NCBI GenBank assembly: GCA_025594325.1
Contig: JANHCV010000001.1
Coordinates: 2,790,001 to 2,854,000 of the forward strand
Length of the DNA stretch: 64,000 nt
Direction: 5' to 3'
DNA from: Blastocladiella emersonii ATCC 22665
Lineage: Eukaryota > Blastocladiomycota > Blastocladiomycetes > Blastocladiales > Blastocladiaceae
Made by a program: the position numbers and the translations under genes. Position 1 is the stretch's first letter. Every line of letters starts with the position of its first letter. Under the pieces are notes generated by a model. That model was not told the origin of the DNA. It was given only the letters and a program-made list of their open reading frames with translations, and ran no database searches. Shown here one piece after another: positions 55,127-64,000 of this stretch.

Positions 55127-55739
55127 GGTTGATGCTGTGCGCTTGTGCTACGTTAGATCCGTATGACGAAGCTCTGTTGTTGGCGGCCGGGGAGAGAGAG
55201 AACGGGCGGGCGGGCGAGTGCCACCGACACCGACGCCCACGCGGCCCGCCCGGGGCCAGGAAGCGAGAGCGGCGGCGACTGCGCAGAACGCGGCGGCTTC
55301 CAAACGAGGAACGAGTTTTTCACGCGAACGCGACCTCGCCACCTCTCGTTCCACACGACGGCCTCGCGCGACGCCACGCTGGCAGGGCTTGCAAAACGGG
55401 CGGAACCGATGGCGTCACGCACCGGGTTTAGCTTTTGGCAAGGGTTCTTAGAACCCCTGCTTTTGGGAGCTAAACTCGTTTCATGTCCGACGGCGCCGCG
55501 AGGATCGCGCTAGGAGGATGGTAGACGGGAAACGGGTTTATATATCTTGGCACACCGAAGGTGGGATGGGTAGCGTGGGTGGGTGGGTGAGGGGGTGGGG
55601 TGCGTGTATCGTGAGGGAGGGGAGAGAGGAGGGAAAACTCGGGAGGAGAGGGGGGTAACGGCGACGCGCAACACACGCGTCCTGGAGGGGGAGGGGATAT
55701 ACAAGGCGGATGAGGGAGGGAGAGAGGACGCGCGCGCGG
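55127..55739. other. reticulon upstream region / cyclin 3' flank
   Basis: No gene seen. On the minus strand a TATATAAA word lies at 55537-55544, about 410 bases upstream of the reticulon start. The segment 55426-55475 holds a nested inverted repeat, listed separately. From 55560 to 55740 the plus strand is G-rich with GGGT/GGGA words, likely the C-rich 3' UTR of the cyclin mRNA. Confidence 0.5.
55426..55475. repeat. nested inverted repeat upstream of reticulon
   Basis: Outer arms GTTTAGCT (55426-55433) and AGCTAAAC (55468-55475) flank an inner palindrome GGGTTCT-T-AGAACCC (55442-55456). All arm bases pair. It lies about 300-350 bases upstream of the reticulon start, so an operator-like site or a hairpin is possible. 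The 3-base gap between TTC and GAA does not fit a canonical heat-shock element. Confidence 0.7.
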
Positions 55740-57503
55740 TTACTGCGCCGAGGGGAGCGGGGGCACGCCGTATGAGTAGTCGCACTGCGAGGACGCCGAC
55801 GTCGACCATGCCGCCACCGGCGCGTCGTGCTGCGTCGCGGCCGCCGTCGGGGCAAAGTACCCCGCGGCAGACGTGGCCGACGAGGACGTGGCGATCGACG
55901 ACGACGCCATGGTCCACGCCGGCGCCACCGAGTACGCGGCCGCGTCTGTCGAGGCGCTCGACATGCCGATGGCCGACGCCGTCACCGCGCCGCTGAACTG
56001 GTGGTGCTGGTGGTACCCCGCGGCGGCCGTCGCGTACATGGGGAACGACTGCGGCTGCTGCGACTGCTGGACGGGCTGGAACTGGTACGCGGCCGTCGAG
56101 TACGCGTGCTGCTGCTGGGGCGCGTACATGGCCGACGACGACGACGGGAGCATGAACGTGTAGATGCCCTGCTGCTGCTGCTGCCACGCCTGCTGCTGCT
56201 GGTACTGGTACTGGAGCTGCTGCTGCTGGGCGATCTGCTGCGTGTACTGCTGCTGCGAGCCGACCATGGAATGCGCCGGCTGGACCATGGACGCGTACAC
56301 GGGCACAGAACGCTGCTGCTGCATCTGGACGGCACCAAAGTCGGCGACGCGGTGGTGATGGGCAACCATGCCGAGGGCCGACGCGTCGGGCGCCGACATG
56401 AGGGACGTGAGCGCCGTGTCGTTGCCCGTGAGCGACAGCTGCGCCTGCGACGCGAGCATCTGGAGCACCATGGACGGAATGTTGCTGCACGTGCGCGGCC
56501 GGGGGCGGGACGGGCGCGACGACCGCGACACGGAGGCGGCCGTGATCGAGGACCGATCCTGCGGCGGCGTCGGCAGCGAACCGCGCGCGGGCACGGCGGC
56601 AGTGGGGGCAGCAGCGGCCGAGACGGGCGCGACATAGGGCACGTCAAACGAGCCGGGGAGGACGACGGGAGCGGGGGCCTGGACCGACGGCTGCTGCTGG
56701 TCGATGGCGGCGCGGGCCGGGACCGACGCCGCGGCAGGCGCGAACACGAGCGCGGCGGCAGCAGCGAGGGTGCCGAGCCAAGCGGCGAACTGGGCGGCCG
56801 TGACGGACAGGTCCCACTGGAGGAGCGCGAGGTACTCGAACTCCATGACACCGAGGTCGCGCGCCGACATGCCCGAGACGAGCGCCCACGACGCGTTGGC
56901 GTACGTGTTGTCCTCGAGCCACTTGGCCGCCAGGATCAGCGCCACGGTCAGCACGCGCAGCTCGCTGCCCGCCGCCTGCACCGCGTGCCGCATGAGCCCG
57001 CGCAGGCGCGCCACGTACAGCGTGGCCACGAGGATCACGGCGGGCGACAGCCGCGTCGCCGCGAGCATGGTGCGCACCACCGTCACGCCGTCCGTGTACG
57101 CGCGGTCGGCGGCCGCGTCGTGCGCCGCGTCGCCCGTCGACGGGATCGGGACCGGCGCGCCCGCGGCGCGGCCCTGGCGGTGCGCGCGGTGGAGCCGGTC
57201 GAGCGGGTGCTCCGGGACCGAGTGCCACACGGACGAGGCCACGGCCGACGCGAGCGACGCCATCGAGTCGGACGACAGATCGGCAAACTCGCGCGGCACG
57301 CTGACCGTGTTGAGCGTCGGGGTCGCGTCGCTGGCGGCCACGGCCACGACCGAGAGGCGAGCCGGCCGTGGGGTGGGGGTTGGGGCGAGCGAGGACGAGG
57401 TTGGTGGGGTGCCGGCGGGGAACTGCCACCGCGGGCCGGATGTTGTTGTTGATGTGGTGGTGGTGGTGGTGGTGGTGGTGGTGGTGGTGATGGTGGTCGA
57501 CAT
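55740..57503 (-). CDS. Pcl/Pho80-type cyclin with Gln-rich tail
   Basis: From ATG 57503 the protein has 587 residues; an in-frame ATG at 57554 would add 17. An N-terminal poly-Thr run encoded by ACC triplets precedes a cyclin box at about 140-270 (DGVTVVRTMLAATRLSPAVI, VATLYVARLRGLM, RVLTVALILAAKWLEDNTYA, GVMEFEYLALLQWDLSVTAA). The LAAKWLEDNTY and LE/EFEYL features are those of Pho80/Pcl cyclins, which activate Pho85-type kinases in nutrient response, polarity and G1 control. The C-terminal 300 residues are low complexity, rich in Gln, Tyr, Ala and Ser. No introns. A TATAAGTACC word on the minus strand sits about 110 bases upstream of the start, and the upstream gap is unusually long. Confidence 0.85.
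   Translation of the reverse strand: MSTTITTTTTTTTTTTTSTTTSGPRWQFPAGTPPTSSSLAPTPTPRPARLSVVAVAASDATPTLNTVSVPREFADLSSDSMASLASAVASSVWHSVPEHPLDRLHRAHRQGRAAGAPVPIPSTGDAAHDAAADRAYTDGVTVVRTMLAATRLSPAVILVATLYVARLRGLMRHAVQAAGSELRVLTVALILAAKWLEDNTYANASWALVSGMSARDLGVMEFEYLALLQWDLSVTAAQFAAWLGTLAAAAALVFAPAAASVPARAAIDQQQPSVQAPAPVVLPGSFDVPYVAPVSAAAAPTAAVPARGSLPTPPQDRSSITAASVSRSSRPSRPRPRTCSNIPSMVLQMLASQAQLSLTGNDTALTSLMSAPDASALGMVAHHHRVADFGAVQMQQQRSVPVYASMVQPAHSMVGSQQQYTQQIAQQQQLQYQYQQQQAWQQQQQGIYTFMLPSSSSAMYAPQQQHAYSTAAYQFQPVQQSQQPQSFPMYATAAAGYHQHHQFSGAVTASAIGMSSASTDAAAYSVAPAWTMASSSIATSSSATSAAGYFAPTAAATQHDAPVAAWSTSASSQCDYSYGVPPLPSAQ
57453..57490 (-). repeat. GGT/ACC trinucleotide repeat encoding poly-Thr
   Basis: About twelve consecutive ACC codons on the minus strand encode the N-terminal Thr run of the cyclin. 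A similar, shorter and interrupted tract at about 54211-54250 encodes the Thr run near the reticulon C-terminus. Confidence 0.85.
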
Positions 57504-57609
57504 GGTGGTAAGGTGATGGTGTGATCGGGCAAGTGATCTGAGGCAGACGGGCATGTGGGTGATGGTCAGGCCAGGAACGTTTCAGCGGACCGGGCCGACC
57601 GGGGGGACG

Positions 57610-57624
57610 CCGGGGGTACTTATA
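57610..57624 (-). promoter_or_regulatory. TATA-containing 15-base element, copy 1
   Basis: Plus strand CCGGGGGTACTTATA; read on the minus strand it gives TATAAGTACCCCCGG, placing a TATAA box about 110-120 bases upstream of the cyclin start. It is identical to a second copy at 58368-58382. Confidence 0.55.
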
Positions 57625-58367
57625 CGGGACGAAGGCGGGGGACGTACGCAAGGGGGCAATCTAGCGAGAAGGCAGGGTGCAAGGGTGCGGATCAAGCAAA
57701 GCGCGTCTGCGCCCCCAAGATGTGATTTGTCACCGCGGACGGTCGCGAGGACACCGCGAAGAACCGCTTTCCTTCCTTGCGCGGGTGGGCGACGAGGGTG
57801 GGAGCGCGAGGGGGGCTTGGCCTGCGCAGCCGACGGGCGGCGGGGACGCGGCACGCGGATATCCGGCGCGAGGAGCGACAAGGACGCGAGGGGCCGTGGG
57901 CCGCGGTGCGAGACAAGCGCGCGGCGGTGTGCGCAGAGGGGCGATCGGGAAGGCACGATCGGATCGAGTCGACGTGGCACGCCGGGGTGAGGTGGCGGCT
58001 GGTCAACGGCGACGACGACGTGGGCTACGGCCGAAATGCCAACGAGGGAGGGGAGGAAGAGGGGAGGAAGCGGCGCGAATTCGACGGACGAATGAGTCGC
58101 AGGTGCTGCGGTTGGTGGGCGCAGGGGCGTGCGCGCGCGCAGGAAATTGCGTGGGAGCCGCAGGATCGCGGGCGTGCGGTGGGAACGGGAACGGAGGAAG
58201 GCGCCGGCCGCTGCGGCGATCGAGGCAGGCGAGCGAAAGATTGGTGGCCGACGGCTATGGTCGCCGTTGAAAGTAGTGGAGAGGGGGTGCGAGCGGACCC
58301 GACGAGGGCCCGGGCGAGGAGTTGACGAGAGGGAATGAAGTGCTCCTCTCGTCTTCGAAGCGGGGGG

Positions 58368-58382
58368 CCGGGGGTACTTATA
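58368..58382 (-). promoter_or_regulatory. TATA-containing 15-base element, copy 2
   Basis: Exact second copy of the element at 57610-57624, in the same orientation and about 760 bases farther upstream of the cyclin. It could serve an alternative, more distal transcription start. Confidence 0.45.
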
Positions 58383-59036
58383 AAATTCGAGCCGAACGGA
58401 TACCTCGTGGTCGCGGCCCGAGAACAAGGGGAGGCGTGCTGCGGCAAGTCTGAAGGGAAATGTGAAACTCTGGGTTGCTTGCCGCCACGCGACGACCGGA
58501 CCAATCACGGCGGCCCACCGCAGTCGCCGATAAAATCTCCCGAACCATCATCCGGTGCGCTTACTCCAGTGTCTGCTCCTGCCTGCAGGCGGGTTTGCCT
58601 CGCACGTTCTCACTTCGCGGCCAAACTCTGCTCGGGATCTCGGTCTAGGCCTCGATCCTCATGCAGGACTCCGTTGTCGCACCTTCAACTTGGCGTGGCT
58701 TCGCACGAAGGCGGCTCGCCGGATCTCGATGAGATGAGGGACGCGTCCAAAATACCTGGCGAGGCGCGACGCGTGCGCGACGTGGCTTTGCTCGACATGA
58801 TTCGAGAAGCCCTAACGACCTAACGAGGGGCGTGGTGATTGGTCGCGCAGCGCGCTCGAGTGGGGGTTGCTGCGTGGGCGTGAGCTCAGCTCCGCTGCGG
58901 CCCGTGTGATGGCTGCGGTGATGCCGCGTCAAGCGCGTCCACGCGCGCCGATTCATGAGTCGCAAAATGGGATTGGATTTTGATGTAAGGCAACAGGAAC
59001 ATGGGAGCTACGCAGGAATGCAGTGGGGCGACTTGA

Positions 59037-62000
59037 CTACTTCTGCTTGTCGCGGTTGAGGAGCTTGAGGCCGAGGAACGCGAGCACGAGCCACCCGCAC
59101 GCAATGTAGAAGATGGACGCGAGGTCCTTGTCCTCCATGGTGATCGAGTACCCGAACCCGGCGCCAAAGTCGGGCTTGCTCGAGTCGTCGAACCCGCGCG
59201 CCGTCACCTCGCGCAGGTACAGCGCCTCGATCGCGTACCGCGGCGCCGACACGTTCCACATGAACGAGAAGCCAGAGTACACGCTGTTGGGCTCGTACAC
59301 GTCCTTGAGACTCGGCGTCACGCCGCCGAATACGAGCGCCCACCCGAGCGCGAAACCCGTACCGACGAGACCGACCGACTCGCTACGCGCGTTCGGCGAG
59401 CGTCAGTGAGGCCGCATGGTCGCGCGAGAGGACAAGGGTGAGCGTACCGAGACACGAACGTCGACAGGAAGTAGCCCATGGCGAAAGCGGCAAAATAGAG
59501 GAACAGGATGATGACGAACAGCGACAGGAACTATAAGAACGCGTCGAGTTGATGATTAGCCTCGCGACCATGTAGTGCCACGAGATGCACGAGAGGTGCG
59601 TACCTGCGAGCGGTAAGGCCAGAAGAGAATGAGCGACAGCGAGAACATGACGGCGGCCACGAACACGCGCGGGATGCTACAGGGACGCGGCGTCGGGCGT
59701 CAGCTTGGGCCTCGCGGAGCCGAGGTCGAGAAACGCGCGAAACGTACTCGACAATAACCTTGGCGAGGAAGTACGGGAGCGTGGGCATACCGGCCGCCGT
59801 GTCGCGCCAGAACACGACGCGCTCGTTGCCGAACGTCTGCGTGCCGACCGAGATACCTGCGAACAGGACGCCGAGCGACATGAAGATGCCGACCTCGCGA
59901 ATGTGGTCGATGGGCTGCGAGCAGAAGTAGCGGAGCGCGATGGGCGTGAACTGGCACACGCCCTCGGGCTGGCGGCCGAGGTAGTCCATCTGCTGCGACG
60001 CGATCGAGATGAAGGCGCCGCACCCGAGGTGCAGGATCTGGTCGCCGAGGAACCCGTACAGCGAGCGGTACACCTGGAGACCAGCGCGCTTGGCGCACAG
60101 GGCGAAGATGCGGAATGGGTTGGGCGTCTGGCGGACCGGGTCGTGGCGACACGCGACAATCGAGAAGAGCCACGTCACAAACTCCTGCACCACCTCGAAG
60201 GTCGTCGTGAAGAAGTCGTGGATCGACTCCCAAATGCTCATGGCGAACTCGACGATGGGGTTCTTGGACTCCTTGGCGTGGGCGGCGGCCTGCTTCTTGC
60301 GGCCGGCGGCGCCCGACTCGGGGGCGGCGGTGATGGGCTCGCCGCGCACGTGCTTGGCCCAGTACTCGGGCAGCATGTCGATGGTGAACTCGGGATCGAA
60401 CGACGACACGACGGCACCCGTCAGCACGTCCATGTAGTGGTCGGACTCGGAGACGCCCTCGGGGACCTTGAAGCCGATTGACGCAAAGTAGGCGGGAGCC
60501 TCCTCGCGGGGACCACAGTACCCCATGCGGCCGCCCTTGACGAGCAGGATGAGGTCGTGGAACTGCGCGAACGTGGCGGGCGACGGCGAGTGGATGATGG
60601 CGGCGATGGTCATGTTCTGCGTCTCGGCGATCTTGCGGAGCTGCGCGCACACGTCGAGCGAGGTAGACGAGTCGAGACCAGACGTGGGCTACAGATGATG
60701 GTTTTGGTGAGCTTTGGCCACATTGGCGCGCGTGATGAACGTCGTACCTCGTCGAGGAGCAGAACCGACGGGTCGGCGACCATCTCCATGCCGATGTTGA
60801 CACGCTTGCGCTGGCCACCCGAGACACCACGCTCGGCCTCGTTGCCGATGATCGAGTCAGAAACGTGAGCGAGCCCGAGGAAGTCGATGATGCCGGCCAC
60901 CTTGGTGCTGACGACGTCGCGCGCCAGGTTGGCGTCGAGACGCATGTGTGCGGAGTGGTTGAGGATGTCGGACACGGTCAGCTCGCGGAGCATGATGTCC
61001 TCCTGCGGCACGTAACCTTTGCGGGACGAACTCAGTCAGTACACCCGCAAACCATGATCAACGCGCAGCGTACCGATGAGCTTCGAGTAGTGCGAAAGCT
61101 CCTCCTCCTTCTTGCCGATGCGAACCGTGCCCGTGGTGCGCGGCGCCTTGCCCGTGATCAGCGAGAACAGGCTACAAACGTCCGACCAAGTCAGCTCGGC
61201 GACGCGGAACGCTTCAAATGCGGAATCCGCTACGTTGATTTGCCGGCGCCCGACCCACCCATAACGGCCGCAGAACGACCAGCGCGAAGGCGGCCCGAGA
61301 CGTCCTTCATGATGTAGCGTCCGTTGGGGAGCATGCGCGAGATGTTGTCGAACTCGATGTCGAAGGACTTGCGCTCGGCGGCCGCGTCACCGCCCGAGAC
61401 GACGCCGTAGCCGGCGTGGGCCTGCTGGAGCAGGAGCTCCTTGCTGGCGCGGCGGCGGGCGTCGACCTTGGTCTTGAAGTAGAAGACGTAGGAGGCGAGG
61501 ATGGCGAAGCCGATGACGAAGCCGAAGATACCGAAGCGCGTGGGCTTGTCGGTGCCCGAGTCGCAGCGGGCAAAGAAGTGGCACTTGGACGGCTGTGACG
61601 AGCCGAAGGGGCAGTAGAAGCCGGCGGGGCACTCGTAGATGGTGCCCGGGTCGGGGCAGTACAGGCCCGAGGCGCAGTAGCTCGGCTGCGTCGTGTTGGT
61701 CGGGCAGAAGAAACCCGAGGGGCACGGCTGCGTCTCGCTGTTCGGGAACATGCGGAACGAGCCCTTGGGGATGGTGCCCCAGTCGTAGCCGCGGTCGCGC
61801 GCCGTCTGCTCGCTGAACGACGCGAACCGGACCGACTTGCGGATGGTGGGTTCATGGCCGGCGGGGTCCTTGGGGACCTAGACGTGGAGAAACGTGGTGA
61901 TGGTCCATGGTCAGGGACCGTGGCCGCCACCCATGAGCCGCGAGCAAGCCGACCGTACCGTGTACATACGGAACTCGTACATGGCCTCAAAGTCGCGGCC

Positions 62001-62069
62001 CGTGAACTGCGCATTGTTGGGCAGCTTGCCCGGGATGGGCCCGTTCGGGACCTGGTTGGTGGTCGACAT
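59037..62069 (-). CDS. ABCG-family half-transporter with Cys-rich ectodomain
   Basis: Eight exons (61959-62069, 61234-61877, 61074-61171, 60748-61016, 59748-60688, 59604-59676, 59448-59530, 59037-59382) give 854 residues. Residues about 88-147 form a Cys-rich segment with repeated CPxGxxCP motifs (PCPSGFFCP, ECPAGFYCPFGSS), then one membrane helix. The ABC domain has Walker A GGSGAGKST (near 245), signature VSGGQRKRVNIGME (near 350) and Walker B VLLLDEPTSGLDS. About six membrane helices follow (about 550-850), with a C-terminal KLLNRDKQK. This reverse-order layout plus ectodomain resembles yeast Adp1 and plant ABCG24/28; the substrate is unknown. No signal peptide is visible, so a 5' exon may be missing. 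One donor is GTAGC; exon 1's join was set by phase. Confidence 0.92.
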
Positions 62070-62389
62070 GGCGGCGAGAAGCGCCTGGCGAGAGTAGTGG
62101 CGGCGGTGGCGTTCGCAGCGCTAAGGGTCGCGATGGGAAGGTCGGGAAGGGCAGATGCTGTTGTTGTTGTTGCTGCTAGTCTAGCTCGACAATGAAGGAG
62201 CTTATCGAGAGTGCATGGAAGGGCGAGGGGAGAAGGGAGAGCAGAAGGCGGCGAGGTCGCTGTTCAAGAGGGCGAGAGCGCGTGGGGCTTGCAACTGACC
62301 AGCTGCGGTAAAGTGTCTCCCAGCCACCCAGTCCCTGATCGAGACCCTATAGAACACACTACGTAATTTATCGAGGTACGAGGATAATG
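62070..62389. other. intergenic: ABCG promoter side, CCDC25 3' flank
   Basis: No gene seen. A short TGTTGTTGTTGTTGCTGC repeat lies at 62157-62176, possibly in the ABCG leader. The AT-rich stretch 62350-62390 abuts the CCDC25 stop and probably carries its mRNA end. Confidence 0.45.
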
Positions 62390-63395
62390 TTACATAAAGT
62401 CGTCCTCGTCAAAGTCCTTGTTGGTGGTCATGGCGTCCTCCTCGAACAGCGAGTCGTAGGAGGACTGGGCCTTCTTGTTCTTCCACTCCTGCTTCTGCCG
62501 CTCCTCCTCGACGCGCTACAGGGCGGGGAGCAATGGTTAGAGTTGCACGAAGCCGTTCGGAAGGGTAGAGGGAGGGAACGTACGCGCTTGCGCTCCTCGG
62601 CCTTGACCTCGGCGCGCTTGGCCTTCTCGTACTCGAGCTTCTCCTGGGCGAGGTCGGGGTTGCGCTCGACCTTGGTCTTGTTGAGGCGGTTGATGATCTC
62701 GTTGCTGCGGGTCTGGACGTAGACGCGCTTGACGAGCTTGTTCGAGTGGAAGGACACGGCGCCCGTGGCCATGTCGCCCGTCTTCTTGAGGTTCGACGCG
62801 GGCTACTCGACAAGTCATGGTGAGCGATGGCCTCATGCTACTCGAAAAGCGACCGTACCGTGTAGATGATGGTCTGGTTGTCCTTCTTGTTGCCCTCGAT
62901 ACTGTTGGCCTTGGTCAGCTGGCCGAGCTCCTGCAGCAGGACCTCGGGAATGTCGTCCCACGAGGTGCAGTAGACGTGGTCGTCGACGGGCGCCGCCTCG
63001 TTCTTGGGCGGCGTGTAGAACTTGCCCTTGCGGCCGGCCGGCGCGGACGGAGCCGCGGCCTCCTCGGGAGCGGGCGCGGGGACCACCTTGCACGGCTGCA
63101 GGCGCAGGTAGATGTGGGCACTCGACAGCTTGTCGACGTGGAACCACACGTCCGAGTCCCACGAGTGCTTGATGAGCTCCTCGTCTAGTCGCACGGGGAC
63201 TCGGTGAGCTCGTGCCGCGGCCGCCCACTGACCGCAACAAACGTACTCTCAAACTTGTCCCGGCCCATGTAGATGATGGCTGGGGGCTCCACGACTAGGA
63301 GGGCGGGGAAGGTCCTCAGTCAGCCGAGGTCGGTCGCATGCCGCCATTTCATGAGATACATGTTGCTTACCGTTCGAGGTAAAGTAGAGGACCAT
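62390..63395 (-). CDS. CCDC25: CCDC25 homolog (NFACT-R domain, coiled coil)
   Basis: Five exons (63371-63395, 63247-63294, 62859-63184, 62584-62802, 62390-62515) give 247 residues. The N-terminus MVLYFTSN and IIYMGRDKFENEELIKHSWD, DVWFHVDKLSSAHIYLRL, TKANSIEGNKKDNQTIIYT, SNLKKTGDM and NRLNKTKVERNPDLAQEKLE closely follow human CCDC25. The NFACT-R fold is shared with the Rqc2/NEMF ribosome-quality-control factors; human CCDC25 has been reported as a membrane sensor of extracellular DNA, but the ancestral role is not established. A Lys/Glu-rich helix occupies the C-terminal third and the protein ends DEDDFM, like the human DSDEFM. An insert of about 40 residues (Pro/Ala/Glu) interrupts the domain after YLRLQPCK. 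The 25-base first exon is spliced with a GTAAG donor. Confidence 0.92.
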
Positions 63396-64000
63396 TTTGA
63401 CGCAGTTGCACCAAGTCAAGGCGTTGCGCTCTATTCGCAGCGAGGAGCAGGAGAGCGGAGAAGTTGCCGATGGCCAGCGAGCAGAGGAAAGCGGCTGCAG
63501 ATCGTGGCGTGAATGCACGTGAGGTCTGAGCCACGCGATCCACGACGCGTCTCCCGCCTGGCGACCCCGGCGGAGCGCTCCCCCGTATCAGCCTGCTTGT
63601 TACCGGGTGCAGTCGCGCCAGTCGCACGCCAGCGCCGTGCACCCGAGACCATGACGGATCGTGACCAGCTCCCGGTAACAAGTCGCCGCCGCGGCGGGTG
63701 GGCGACGAACAAGCAAGGGTCACCCGGGCTCGCGCGTGATTGGGCCCTTTTGTGTGTGTGCGCGCGCTCTGGCAGGCGGCCGGAAGGTGGATCACCCTTG
63801 TGTACGGGCGCAGGCGAGCGGGACGGAGGAGGCCGTGCTCGCGAGCACGCGTTGGGCGCGAGTCCCCCCGCCGCTTTCCAATTTTTGTTTTTGAACTTGT
63901 GGGGGCGCGCCGGCGGAACCTGCCTGTTTGTGGAGTAGGCGTCCTTTCCCCACGCGTCGCGTCGCGTCGCGCGCGCGTGGCCCCTTCCCCTCTTGACCCT
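63396..64000. other. intergenic right edge, CCDC25 promoter
   Basis: No gene seen up to the window end. GC-rich frames on both strands lack family resemblance. The last 60 bases contain ACGCGTCGCGTCGCGTCGCG-type repeats, the same theme as in other gaps, which suggests a promoter of a gene beyond the edge. Confidence 0.45.

Larger units (their letters stand above)
57504..59036. promoter_or_regulatory. 1.53-kb upstream region of the cyclin gene
   Basis: Only the cyclin is transcribed from this gap, since the ABCG gene ends at 59037 on the same strand. It contains two copies of a 15-base word with a TATA-like end, a CCAAT word at 58501-58505 and an inverted CCAAT (ATTGG) at 58838-58842. Long frames on both strands are Arg-rich and unconvincing. 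A long regulated promoter or a long 5' leader is the simplest reading. Confidence 0.5.

Noticed and set aside
55442-55456. Heat-shock element in the reticulon promoter
   Set aside because: TTC and GAA are separated by three bases instead of two, so the site does not fit the canonical unit.
57582-58508. 308-residue minus-strand frame upstream of the cyclin
   Set aside because: Arg/Pro/Ala-rich low complexity overlapping promoter-like elements; no conserved sequence.
1-64000. CRISPR arrays, bacterial operons, prophage or antiphage systems
   Set aside because: All genes are eukaryotic with spliceosomal introns; no regularly spaced repeats, ribosome-binding sites or phage-type genes were seen.

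Overview
The window looks like nuclear DNA of an early-diverging, flagellated (zoosporic) fungus with a GC-rich, compact genome. Three things support this. Nearly every gene is a eukaryotic housekeeping gene with short spliceosomal introns, mostly 53-93 bases. Several products have a fungal flavour, including an Exo84 exocyst subunit, a PSP1-domain protein, a Pcl-type cyclin, a rhodanese plus tyrosine phosphatase fusion and an F-box/WD40 protein. One gene encodes a recognisable AHI1/Jouberin homolog, a ciliary transition-zone protein, which implies a flagellated stage. A blastocladian or chytrid-type fungus is my inference; no rRNA marker is present to confirm it. I saw no tRNA, rRNA, CRISPR array, bacterial operon or intact transposon.

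I can support 25 protein-coding genes. Left to right they are: ERD2/KDEL receptor (5' truncated by the window edge), a mitochondrial PPR-like protein, CTU2, a CCHC zinc-knuckle protein with the layout of a LINE ORF1 protein, EXO84, a PSP1-domain protein, a very large protein with a degenerate and interrupted NRPS-type condensation domain, COX15, cyclophilin H, an unrecognised seven-helix membrane protein, a six-helix membrane cyclic-nucleotide phosphodiesterase, UBA2, PPIL4, RNR1, an RCHY1-type ubiquitin ligase, a BAR-PH-ArfGAP-ankyrin protein, a Cache receptor with no output domain, AHI1, V-ATPase subunit B, an F-box/WD40 protein, a rhodanese-PTP phosphatase, a reticulon, a Pcl-like cyclin, an ABCG half-transporter and CCDC25.

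Genes lie on both strands as divergent, convergent and tandem neighbours, with no sign of co-transcription. Most intergenic gaps are 100-600 bases. Larger gaps lie upstream of RNR1/RCHY1, between the F-box gene and the phosphatase gene (2 kb), and upstream of the cyclin (1.5 kb). I rebuilt exon structures by hand from reading-frame continuity, GT-AG borders and family alignment from memory. By my count 43 of 55 introns begin GTAC, and most end TAG. Three introns have lengths divisible by three and carry no in-frame stop, so simple ORF finding reads straight through them.

The genes do not form one pathway. They cover secretion and ER shape (ERD2, EXO84, reticulon, ArfGAP), tRNA thiolation (CTU2), respiration (COX15, PPR), splicing (two spliceosomal cyclophilins), SUMO and ubiquitin (UBA2, RCHY1, F-box), DNA precursors (RNR1), and sensing or flagellum biology (membrane PDE, Cache receptor, AHI1, seven-helix protein). 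The least ordinary items are the condensation-domain protein, the membrane PDE, the effectorless Cache receptor and the zinc-knuckle protein.
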